A stretch of DNA of 64,000 nucleotides from the NCBI RefSeq assembly GCF_002101555.1, contig NZ_LQOL01000049.1, positions 248,001 to 312,000 on the forward strand, read 5' to 3'. Each line of letters starts with the position of its first letter. Positions within the stretch are counted from its first letter, which is position 1. Below are positions 56,794 to 64,000 of the stretch, in pieces. This DNA is from Mycolicibacterium canariasense (GTDB lineage: Bacteria > Actinomycetota > Actinomycetes > Mycobacteriales > Mycobacteriaceae). The notes beneath the pieces are model-generated. The model searched no databases. It was not told where the DNA came from and worked only from the letters and a program-made list of their open reading frames with translations. A program made the translations under genes and the position numbers.

Positions 56794-59085
56794 TCAGCCC
56801 GAGCGCTCCACCCGGACCTTGATGTTCTTCATGATCGGCTGATCGCTTTGCGTGCTGTAGTCGCCGATGGCGCACAGCACGTTCATCTCCGGCATATAGC
56901 CGGCGGCGTTCCCCCGGGGGATGCTGTACGGGATGGCCTTGTACCGGCGCAGCGATCGGGTACTGCCGTCACGTGCGGTGGCGACGATATCGACCTCGTC
57001 GAATTCCCGGATTCCGCGGTCGGCCATGTCCTCGGCGTTCATGAACACCAGGGTGCGCAGATTCTTCACACCGCGGTAGCGGTCATTGTCGGAGTACACC
57101 GTGGTGTTCCACTGGTCATGCGACCGTAGTGTCGCAAGGATCAGGCTGTCTTCGGCGACACCGTCGTCGGGCAGCGGGGGCGCCCAGAATTCGGCCTTGC
57201 CCGAGGGAGTCAGGAAGACGAGTTCGCGGGCCGGCTGCTTGATCCGGAACCCCAGCGGCAGGCGGACCCGCCTGTTGAAGTCCTCGAATCCGTCGAGCAC
57301 CTTGGCCATCGTGTCGCGGATCCGGTCGTAATCCTCGACGTACCACTGCCACGGGGTGGCGCTGCCGGGAAGGGCCGCCGCCGCCATACCGGCGATGATG
57401 GCCGGCTCCGACATCAGCTCGGGGGATGCGGGCTTCTTCGTCCCCCGGGACAGATGCACCATGCTCATCGAATCCTCCACCGACGACGACTGCACGCCCG
57501 AGCGTTGGTGGTCCTTCTCGGTCCGGCCGAGGCAGGGCAGGATCAGCGCACGGCGGCCGTGGACGACGTGACTACGGTTCAGTTTGGTACTGACCTGCAC
57601 GGTGAGCTCGCATTTCCGGAGCCCGGCATAGGTGTATTCGGTGTCGGGTGCGGCGGCGGCGAAATTGCCTCCCATACCCACGAACACCTTCAGTGCGCCG
57701 CTGTGCATGGCTTCGATGGTCCTGACGGTGTCCAGTCCGTGCGCGCGGGGCGGGTCGATCTTGCAGACCTCGGCCAGCCTGTCCAGGAATTCCTCGGTGG
57801 GTCGGTGATCGATACCGCAGGTGCGGTTGCCCTGCACATTGCTGTGGCCGCGTACCGGCGACGGGCCGGCGCCTTCCCGGCCCAGATTCCCCCGCAGCAG
57901 AAGCAGGTTGACGATCTCGCGGACGGTGTCGACGCCGTGTTCGTGCTGGGTGACGCCCAGACACCAGCTGATGATGCTGCGGTCGGCGTCCCGGTAGATC
58001 TTGGCCGCAGCGCGGATATCGCGCTCGGACACGCCCGATTTCGCTTCGATCTCGTCCCATGAGGTGGCTTCGACCACGTCACGGTACTGCTCGAATCCGG
58101 CGGTGAAGCGTTCGATGAACTCCGCGTCGAGCGCCTTGGGGTCGGTTTTCGACTGTTCCAGAACGACTTTGGCGATGCCACGGATCAGGGCCAGATCGCC
58201 GCCGATCCTGGGTTGCAGGTTCAAGGTGCTGGTCTTGGTCGATTTGAACGTCGCCATCCGCAGGAAGTCGTGCGGGATGATGGTCCTGGTGGCGCCGCCC
58301 TCGACGAGCGGGTTGATGTGCACGATCTGCGCGCCGCGGCGATAGGCCTCGGACAGCGCGGTCAACATCCGCGGCGCGTTGGACGCGGCGTTGACCCCGA
58401 GAACGAACAGGGCGTCGGCCGTCTCCCAGTCGGCCAGGTCCACGGTGCCCTTACCGGTGCCCAGCGCGGCCTGCATCGCGCGGCCACTGGCCTCATGACA
58501 CATGTTCGAACAGTCGGGAAGATTGTTGGTCCCCAGCTCGCGGGCCATCAGCTGGTAGAGGAAGGTCGCTTCGTTGCCGAGTCGGCCCGATGTGTAATAG
58601 GCAGCCTGGTTCGGATCGTCGAGGCCGGCCAGGGCGGCGCCGACCAAGGCGAACGCATCCGCCCAGCCGATCGGCTCATAGTGGTCGGTATCCGGGTTGT
58701 AGACCATCGGTTCGGTCAGCCGGCCCTGGTCTTCCAGCGCGAAGTCACTCCAGTTCGCCAGCTCCGAGACCGTATGCGCGGCAAAGAACTCCCGCCCACA
58801 ACGCTTGTGCGTCATCTCCCACGTGACGTGTTTGATGCCGTTCTCGCAAATGTCGAGCTTGAGGCCCTTGAGGTCGTCCGGCCACGCACAGCCGGGACAG
58901 TCGAACCCACCGTCCTCGTGGTTCATCTTCATGATGGCGCGGGGTCCGTCGAAGGGTTCACGCTCACGTGCCAGGAACTTGGTGACGCTGACGGCGGCTC
59001 CCCAGCCGGCGGCCGGGTGGTGATAGGGGTGGAACTCCGGGCGGTGCCGGTCGGTGTCGCTGTCCTCGGTCCCTCGGTCGGTCAT
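56794..59085 (-). CDS. FdhF/YdeP-family molybdopterin oxidoreductase
   Basis: The 763-residue protein belongs to the large molybdopterin oxidoreductase family. Features are a Cys pair near the start (DCPGCAWPD), LPDCSNMCHEASGRAM around the expected metal-ligand Cys, FVLGVNAASNAPRM, and the C-terminal cofactor domain starting near LILATLRSHDQWNTTVYSDN. M. tuberculosis has a relative, Rv2900c. YdeP-type members lack the full N-terminal 4Fe-4S pattern and have unclear physiology; true formate dehydrogenase activity is not assured. It is not part of the known sterol locus. Confidence 0.85.
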   Translation of the reverse strand: MTDRGTEDSDTDRHRPEFHPYHHPAAGWGAAVSVTKFLAREREPFDGPRAIMKMNHEDGGFDCPGCAWPDDLKGLKLDICENGIKHVTWEMTHKRCGREFFAAHTVSELANWSDFALEDQGRLTEPMVYNPDTDHYEPIGWADAFALVGAALAGLDDPNQAAYYTSGRLGNEATFLYQLMARELGTNNLPDCSNMCHEASGRAMQAALGTGKGTVDLADWETADALFVLGVNAASNAPRMLTALSEAYRRGAQIVHINPLVEGGATRTIIPHDFLRMATFKSTKTSTLNLQPRIGGDLALIRGIAKVVLEQSKTDPKALDAEFIERFTAGFEQYRDVVEATSWDEIEAKSGVSERDIRAAAKIYRDADRSIISWCLGVTQHEHGVDTVREIVNLLLLRGNLGREGAGPSPVRGHSNVQGNRTCGIDHRPTEEFLDRLAEVCKIDPPRAHGLDTVRTIEAMHSGALKVFVGMGGNFAAAAPDTEYTYAGLRKCELTVQVSTKLNRSHVVHGRRALILPCLGRTEKDHQRSGVQSSSVEDSMSMVHLSRGTKKPASPELMSEPAIIAGMAAAALPGSATPWQWYVEDYDRIRDTMAKVLDGFEDFNRRVRLPLGFRIKQPARELVFLTPSGKAEFWAPPLPDDGVAEDSLILATLRSHDQWNTTVYSDNDRYRGVKNLRTLVFMNAEDMADRGIREFDEVDIVATARDGSTRSLRRYKAIPYSIPRGNAAGYMPEMNVLCAIGDYSTQSDQPIMKNIKVRVERSG

Positions 59086-59145
59086 GACCCCAGTCTGCTC
59101 GACGTCGAGCGCCGATGCCTACCGTCGGAGAGAATTCGTGATCGG

Positions 59146-60135
59146 TCAGCGATACCAGTCCGGAAGCTCACCCGGGCGCAGATCGGTGGTGTCACCGGGC
59201 CGGGTGAGCGTCAGCACCGCCCGCACGATGGTCGGCCGCGACTGCAGCTCGTCGGCGATGGCGTTCAACCGGGCGGCCACGTTGGATTCCGCCGCATCCC
59301 CGACCAGGTCGACGGCGGCGACCAGGTAGATCCGATCGGCACCAACCCATTCCATGTGCAGGTAGCTGACCCGCTCGACATCGTGGTGGTCCAGCAGGCC
59401 TTGCAGCGCCGTGTTGCGGGCCAGCGGGGTGACGGCTTCACCGGTCAGGAAGTCCATGTTGCGGCCGATGAGAAAGAGCGCCACCCCGCCCAACAGGACG
59501 CCCACCAGGATGGAGCCGACGGCATCCCAGACCGCGGCCCCGGTGAGCTGATGGGCCAGGATGCCCGCCGCGGCGATGACGATGCCGATCAACGCCGAGA
59601 GGTCCTCGGCGAACACCGAGCGCAACATCGGGTTGGACATCACCCGGACGTACCGCAACGGATGGATACGGCGTTGCGCGGCACCGGATCTGGTCTGTTG
59701 CAACGCTTGCAGAAACGATGTGCCCTCCAGCACGAAGGAGACCCCGAGGACCGCATACGCCCAGCCATATGAGGTCGCCTCCGATTCACCGCCGAGTGAT
59801 TGCACGCCGTGCCAGACCGACACCGCGGCCCCGACCGTGAACAGGCCGAAGGCCGCGAACATCGACCAGATATAACCGGCGCGGCCATAGCCCAGCCGGT
59901 GGTCGGCATCGGCCGGTTTCATCGACCGGCGGGTACCGATCAGCAGGAACACCTCATTGCCGGTATCGGCCCACGAGTGCGCGGACTCGGCCAACATCGA
60001 CGCCGACCCGGTGAGCCCGGCGACAACGGTCTTGGCAACGGCGATAAGCACATTCGCGCCGAGCGCGACGGCGACGGTCAGCAGGCTCTCGTTCTGAACC
60101 GCATCGGCTGCGGAATTCTCCCCCGAATTGCCCAT
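59146..60135 (-). CDS. Cation diffusion facilitator (CDF) family transporter
   Basis: The 329-residue protein has about six membrane helices. The CDF metal site appears as [12 protein letters not shown] in helix 2 and [10 protein letters not shown] in helix 5, although the second site has ED where many zinc transporters have HxxxD. A cytoplasmic C-terminal domain follows. It probably exports Zn, Mn or Fe. The ATG at 60135 is preferred to a TTG two codons upstream. It lies 60 bp upstream of fdhF on the same strand and may share a transcript. Confidence 0.83.
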   Translation of the reverse strand: MGNSGENSAADAVQNESLLTVAVALGANVLIAVAKTVVAGLTGSASMLAESAHSWADTGNEVFLLIGTRRSMKPADADHRLGYGRAGYIWSMFAAFGLFTVGAAVSVWHGVQSLGGESEATSYGWAYAVLGVSFVLEGTSFLQALQQTRSGAAQRRIHPLRYVRVMSNPMLRSVFAEDLSALIGIVIAAAGILAHQLTGAAVWDAVGSILVGVLLGGVALFLIGRNMDFLTGEAVTPLARNTALQGLLDHHDVERVSYLHMEWVGADRIYLVAAVDLVGDAAESNVAARLNAIADELQSRPTIVRAVLTLTRPGDTTDLRPGELPDWYR

Positions 60136-60180
60136 GCTCAACCCTAGCGCCGAGGCCTACGGCCGAACGGCGGACCGATG

Positions 60181-60369
60181 TCAGCGCATCGGCCAGGCGG
60201 CGACTGCCTCCAGCACGCACGCCGCGCCGGTGACGGCGGCCAGCACGACGATCCCGGCCGCACGGATCAGGGTTCGTTTCATGCCCTCCATGACACCAGG
60301 GCGGCGTGAGCAGGTCCAACGACCATCGTCGATGCGAATCATCTGAGCGACAGATGCGGTCGTGGTCAT
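60181..60369 (-). CDS. Possible small membrane protein
   Basis: An open frame of 62 codons ends with a basic stretch and one hydrophobic helix (TLIRAAGIVVLAAVTGAACV). A shorter form would begin at a Met near codon 27. No strong ribosome site is visible and I recognise no family. High GC content makes chance frames common, so this is weakly supported. Confidence 0.3.
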   Translation of the reverse strand: MTTTASVAQMIRIDDGRWTCSRRPGVMEGMKRTLIRAAGIVVLAAVTGAACVLEAVAAWPMR

Positions 60370-60483
60370 GCCGATTCCGTCGTCGGGGTTGCGTCACCGC
60401 CATCGATGCCATACGTTCGACGAACACTTTGTTTAGTGATACAGAATGCATTGTTTGCAACCACGAACGGACGTCTCACCTTG
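60370..60483 (+). promoter_or_regulatory. AT-rich leader of the XRE-cupin regulator gene
   Basis: The 350-bp stretch between the CDF gene and this regulator holds only the doubtful small frame and this AT-rich part. It includes the repeated string TTGTTT (60429-60434 and 60451-60456) and an imperfect palindrome TGCATTGTTTGCA (60447-60459). This could be the promoter and self-operator of the regulator. No exact -35/-10 pair is convincing. Confidence 0.35.
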
Positions 60484-61071
60484 ATGCAATCTGGGGACGC
60501 GGGTGTCGCCGCGACCCCCGCGACGGCGGAATCCGATCTGGGTGCGCGGATCCGCGAATTCCGGTTGGCCCGCAAGTTGACTCTGCGCGACCTCGCCGGC
60601 CGGGCCGCGACGTCGGCGGGCTTCCTCAGCCAGCTGGAGCGCGGTCAGGTCAACGCCAGCGTCGGGACCCTGCGCCGGCTGTGCGAGGAACTCGGTGTCA
60701 CGCTGCCCGACCTGTTCACCGACCACCATGCGCACGGCGCCCGCATCCTGCGCAGGCGGGACCGGCCGGAGATCCACGTCTCGGATACCAGCGCCAAATA
60801 CCTGCTGTCCCAGAAGCCTTTGCGCAATCTTGAGGTCTATGTCGCCGAGTTCGCCCCGGGTGGCAGCGCGGGAGACGCCTACGTGCACGACGACTCGCAG
60901 GAGATCATGCTCGTCATCGCCGGCAGCATCGTGCTCGAGCTGGACGGGGCGATGCATCAGCTCGAGGCCGGTGACAGTGCCGAATACCGGACCTCGGTGC
61001 CGCACACCGTCCACAACCACAGCGCCGAACGCGCCGAACTTCTCTGGATCGTCAGCCCGCCGACGATATGA
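60484..61071 (+). CDS. XRE-cupin transcriptional regulator
   Basis: The 195-residue protein has an N-terminal XRE helix-turn-helix (IREFRLARKLTLRDLAG, then SAGFLSQLERGQVNAS) and a C-terminal cupin (VYVAEFAPGGSAGDAYVHDD, then LEAGDSAEYRTSVPHTVHN). The arrangement is that of PuuR-type regulators, which often control amine or amino acid catabolism. The ATG at 60484 is chosen, as upstream codons run into the AT-rich leader. It lies just ahead of an FAD amine-oxidase gene and a cupin gene, which it likely controls. Confidence 0.83.
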   Translation: MQSGDAGVAATPATAESDLGARIREFRLARKLTLRDLAGRAATSAGFLSQLERGQVNASVGTLRRLCEELGVTLPDLFTDHHAHGARILRRRDRPEIHVSDTSAKYLLSQKPLRNLEVYVAEFAPGGSAGDAYVHDDSQEIMLVIAGSIVLELDGAMHQLEAGDSAEYRTSVPHTVHNHSAERAELLWIVSPPTI

Positions 61072-61139
61072 GGAGTGCCCCTCGGCGAGGGCGCTCTGCC
61101 GCACCGGCTTACGTGACGAAGACGAACAGGAGTACATCA

Positions 61140-62564
61140 GTGCCATCCGAGGTGCCTTCCCAGATGCCTTCCGACACCCCGACGCAGTTCATCAATGGTG
61201 GTGTGTCGTACTGGTACCGATCGATCGGTCTCCCCGAGCGGCGGCCCGCGCTACCGGGCGACCAGGAGGCCGACGTGTGTATCGTCGGCGCGGGCCTGAC
61301 CGGTCTGTGGACCGCGTACTACCTCAAGCGGCAACAGCCCGACCTGCGTATCAGCATCCTGGAGAAGGAGTTCGCGGGATACGGCGCCTCCGGCCGCAAC
61401 GGCGGGTGGTTGTCGGCCGAGTTGGCAGGCAACCGTGATGCCTATGCGGCGACGCACGGCCGTGAGGGTGTGGCCGACCTGATGCGGGCCATGCGGACTG
61501 CCGTCGACGACGTCATCGCCGTCACCGAGGCCGAAGGGATCGACGCCGATATCGTCAAGGACGGCCTGCTGGAGGTCGCCCGGTCGCGCGCGCAGCTGGG
61601 CCGGATGTACGAGACCCTGCGCTACGAACAGCAATGGGGTGCAGAGCCGGAGGATTTCGTCGCATTGTCGCGTGACGAACTGGACGAGCGCATCAAGGTC
61701 GCCGGCGCACTGGGCGGCTTGTACAGTCCGCACTGCGCGCGGGTGCAACCCGCCAAACTGGTGCTGGGCCTGGCCCGAGTCGTCGAGGACGCCGGTGTCA
61801 CGATCTTCGAGAACACCACGGTCACCCGGATCGAGCAGGGCCGCGCCGTCACCGACCACGGGGTGGTCCGGGCGCCGGTGGTGCTGCGCTGTCTGGAGGG
61901 CTTCACCGCGAGCCTGGAAGGGCAGCGACGCGACTGGCTTCCGATGAACTCCTCGATGGTGATCACCGCGCCGCTGCCTGCGCAGGCATCCGACGAGATC
62001 GGTTGGCGCGGCGCGGAACTGCTCGGGGACTGCGCGCACGGGTACATGTACGCCCAGCGCACCGCCGACAACCGGATCGCCCTGGGTGGGCGGGGGATTC
62101 CCTACCGGTACGGCTCGCGCACCGATATCGACGGCGCCACCCAGGACTGGACGGTCCACGCGCTGACCGAGTTGATGCACGACATGTTCCCCGCGACGCG
62201 GTCGGTTCCCATCGTGCACGCGTGGTGCGGGGTGCTCGGTGTGCCTCGGGACTGGACGGCAACGGTCGACCTGGATCCGGTGACCGGTCTGGGGACGGCC
62301 GGCGGCTATGTCGGTAGCGGATTGACCACGACCAACCTCGCCGGCCGCACCCTCGCCGACCTGGTGCTGCGCCATGACACCGAGCTGACCCGGCTGCCGT
62401 GGGTGGGCCGCCGCGTCCGCCGTTGGGAACCGGAACCGTTGCGGTGGCTGGGCGTGCAGAGCATGTACGTGCTGTACCGGATGGCCGATCGGCGGGAAAG
62501 CGAGCGTGATCTCCCGGCCACCAGCCGGATTGCCCGTATCGCCAACATGATCACCGGACGTTGA
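61140..62564 (+). CDS. FAD-dependent amine/amino acid oxidase (DAO, PuuB-like)
   Basis: The 474-residue protein has the FAD motif CIVGAGLTGLWTAYYL after a 40-residue lead, the EKEFAGYGASGRNGGWLS segment and the C-terminal GGYVGSGLTTTNLAGRTLADL. This is the DAO family, with closest overall layout to gamma-glutamylputrescine oxidase. The GTG at 61140 has AGGAG at good spacing. The Tyr-rich start (SYWYRSIG) is typical of PuuB/OrdL proteins. It is probably in one operon with the XRE-cupin gene and the following cupin. The substrate is unknown. Confidence 0.82.
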   Translation: MPSEVPSQMPSDTPTQFINGGVSYWYRSIGLPERRPALPGDQEADVCIVGAGLTGLWTAYYLKRQQPDLRISILEKEFAGYGASGRNGGWLSAELAGNRDAYAATHGREGVADLMRAMRTAVDDVIAVTEAEGIDADIVKDGLLEVARSRAQLGRMYETLRYEQQWGAEPEDFVALSRDELDERIKVAGALGGLYSPHCARVQPAKLVLGLARVVEDAGVTIFENTTVTRIEQGRAVTDHGVVRAPVVLRCLEGFTASLEGQRRDWLPMNSSMVITAPLPAQASDEIGWRGAELLGDCAHGYMYAQRTADNRIALGGRGIPYRYGSRTDIDGATQDWTVHALTELMHDMFPATRSVPIVHAWCGVLGVPRDWTATVDLDPVTGLGTAGGYVGSGLTTTNLAGRTLADLVLRHDTELTRLPWVGRRVRRWEPEPLRWLGVQSMYVLYRMADRRESERDLPATSRIARIANMITGR

Positions 62565-62578
62565 GGGCGAAGGACCGC

Positions 62579-62953
62579 ATGGGGCCTGTCGAACCGAGCG
62601 ACCCGCACAGCCCGGTGGGCCTGCGCCACGTGCACGTCACGGAGACCGAACTGCCCGCACCGGAACCCAAGCCGACCAGCCGCAGCAATCAGCTGGAAGC
62701 CACCCTCGACGTGTGGGCGGCGGGAACCCTGTCCACCGGGGTCTGGGAATGCGGACCCGGCGAGTTCACCGCCGACCGTAGCGCCAATACCGAGGTGTGC
62801 CAGATCATCTCGGGGTACGGCACGGTGACCGGCGAAGACGGGACCGCCGCCGACATCGGTCCCGGTTCACTGCTGGTCCTGCCGCGCGGATGGCGTGGCA
62901 CCTGGGTCGTCCGGGAGACGATCCGCAAGTCCTTCGTCATCGTCGACGGCTGA
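62579..62953 (+). CDS. Cupin-domain protein (DUF861-like)
   Basis: The 124-residue protein has the cupin_3 layout: LSTGVWECGPGEFTADRS, a beta-barrel middle with EVCQIISGYGTVTGEDG, then LLVLPRGWRGTWVVRE. Related proteins act on ureidoglycine or bind small ligands. The ATG at 62579 has AAGGA ahead of it; a TTG six codons upstream is less likely. It starts 14 bases after the oxidase gene, so it belongs to the same operon. Possible role: ligand binding or removal of an oxidase product. Confidence 0.75.
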   Translation: MGPVEPSDPHSPVGLRHVHVTETELPAPEPKPTSRSNQLEATLDVWAAGTLSTGVWECGPGEFTADRSANTEVCQIISGYGTVTGEDGTAADIGPGSLLVLPRGWRGTWVVRETIRKSFVIVDG

Positions 62954-62968
62954 CCGCCGGCCGGGCGT

Positions 62969-64000
62969 TCAGAGCCGTTCGATGATGGTCACGTTGGCGG
63001 TGCCGCCGCCCTCACACATGGTCTGCAGACCGTAACGACCGCCGGTGCGCTCCAACGTGTTCAGCATGGTGGCGAACAGTTTGGCACCGGTGGCGCCGAG
63101 CGGATGGCCCAGCGCGATGGCGCCGCCGCTCGGGTTCACCTTGGCCGGATCCGCGCCGGTCTCCTTCAGCCACGCCTGAACCACGGGGGCGAACGCCTCG
63201 TTGATCTCGACGGTGTCGATGTCCTCGATGGACAACCCGGTCTTCTGTAGCGCGTAGTGGGTGGCCGGGATCGGACCGGTGAGCATGTACACCGGGTCCG
63301 CGCCGCGGGCACTGATGTGGTGGATGCGGGCGCGCGGCTTGAGCCCGTGCGTCTTCACGGCGTTTTCCGAGGCGAGCAGTACCGCGCTGGCACCGTCGGA
63401 GATCTGGCTGGCCATCGCCGCGGTGAGCCGGCCACCCTCGACCAGGGTCTTGAGCCCGGCCATCTTCTCCAACGAGGTGTCGCGCGGGCCTTCGTCGGTG
63501 ACGAATCCGTCGACCGGGATGATCTCGTTCTCGAAGTAGCCGGCCCGGATGGCCTCCTGTGCGCGCTGATGGCTGGTGAGCGCGTACTGCTCCATCTCTT
63601 CGCGGGACAGATTCCACTTCTCGGCGATCATTTCGGAGCCGCGGAACTGCGAGATCTCCTGGTCACCGTAGCGGTGCAGCCAGCTCTTGGATTCGTTGGT
63701 CGGTGACGTGAAGCCGAACTGTTCACCGACGATCATCGCCGAGCTGATCGGGATCTGGCTCATGTTCTGCATGCCACCGGCCACGATCACGTCGGCGGTG
63801 CCGGACATGATGGCCTGGGCGCCAAAGGAAATGGCCTGTTGCGAGGATCCGCACTGGCGATCCACCGTCACCCCTGGAACTTCCTCGGGGTAGCCGGCGG
63901 CGAGCCACGACAGCCGGGCGATGTTGCCGGCCTGGCCGCCGATGGCATCCACGCAGCCGGCGATCACGTCGTCGACGGCACTGGGATCCAGATCATTGCG
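62969..64000 (-). CDS. fadA6: Thiolase FadA6, truncated by the window edge
   Basis: The frame is open to the right edge, so the N-terminus (roughly 40 residues) is missing. The visible 343 residues have nucleophile Cys in RQCGSSQQA, His in [16 protein letters not shown] and the second Cys in MCEGGGTANV. It corresponds to Rv3556c, the thiolase in the final steps of C/D-ring degradation. The KstR-like string at 63051 inside it is degenerate and is rejected as an operator. Confidence 0.9.
   Translation of the reverse strand, partial: RNDLDPSAVDDVIAGCVDAIGGQAGNIARLSWLAAGYPEEVPGVTVDRQCGSSQQAISFGAQAIMSGTADVIVAGGMQNMSQIPISSAMIVGEQFGFTSPTNESKSWLHRYGDQEISQFRGSEMIAEKWNLSREEMEQYALTSHQRAQEAIRAGYFENEIIPVDGFVTDEGPRDTSLEKMAGLKTLVEGGRLTAAMASQISDGASAVLLASENAVKTHGLKPRARIHHISARGADPVYMLTGPIPATHYALQKTGLSIEDIDTVEINEAFAPVVQAWLKETGADPAKVNPSGGAIALGHPLGATGAKLFATMLNTLERTGGRYGLQTMCEGGGTANVTIIERL

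Noticed and set aside
63051..63064. KstR-like string TCCAACGTGTTCAG
   Set aside because: The final A of the consensus is G and the string lies deep inside the fadA6 coding region, so it is likely chance.

Overview
The window is high-GC actinobacterial DNA, almost certainly from a fast-growing Mycobacterium/Mycolicibacterium. Its backbone follows, gene for gene, the sterol catabolism locus known in M. tuberculosis from about Rv3518c (cyp142) to Rv3556c (fadA6). Seven 14-bp palindromes fit the KstR consensus TNNAACNNGTTNNA and one 14-bp palindrome fits the KstR2 consensus. All lie in promoter gaps of sterol genes.

Layout: (1) 1-11.5 kb: an SDR-type sterol dehydrogenase candidate behind an operator-like three-part palindrome, cyp142, an acetoacetate-decarboxylase-like protein, an F420/LLM oxidoreductase, a tandem DUF35 protein, ltp4, ltp3, a gamma-carbonic-anhydrase-like protein, kshA with a co-translated Cys-rich protein, and two lipoproteins. 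(2) 11.5-25.5 kb: a 15-gene, single-strand island absent from the M. tuberculosis locus as I know it. It carries a LuxR regulator, a complete Dpp/Opp-type ABC transporter, two amidases flanking a 64-residue AtzG/GatC-like protein, and a full urease set (ureE, F, fused AB, C, G, D) whose catalytic subunit has Ala in place of the flap Cys. (3) 25.7-36 kb: sulfotransferase, SDR and an Rv3531c-like protein under a KstR site, a divergent IclR regulator, a textbook ketosteroid isomerase, GNAT, a RecQ-phosphoribosyltransferase fusion, an alpha/beta hydrolase, and a permease pair. (4) 36-41.4 kb: hsaEGF and, divergently, kstD-chsH3. (5) 41.4-43.3 kb: a pair of probable type VII (ESX) secretion substrates. 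(6) 43.4-51.5 kb: the cyp125-chsE1-chsE2-chsH2-chsH1-ltp2 operon and, divergently, fadA5 to a Ddn-like gene. (7) 51.6-56.8 kb: the KstR2-controlled ring C/D genes (two SDRs; echA20, ipdA, ipdB, ipdC). (8) 56.8-63 kb: a second accessory segment (FdhF/YdeP-type molybdoenzyme, CDF transporter, XRE-cupin regulator, FAD amine oxidase, cupin). (9) fadA6, cut by the right edge.

Together the sterol genes cover side-chain hydroxylation (cyp125, cyp142), side-chain beta-oxidation and retro-aldol cleavage (fadA5, chsE1/E2, chsH1/H2, ltp2; ltp3/ltp4 for C24-branched sterols), ring A/B opening (kstD, kshA), lower HsaEFG steps, and C/D-ring degradation (ipd genes, echA20, fadA6). The most unusual element is the transporter-amidase-urease island. 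Its order suggests import of an amide- or urea-containing compound, amidase cleavage, and release of ammonia by an atypical urease. That substrate is inference only. I saw no rRNA, tRNA, CRISPR array, transposase or integrase.
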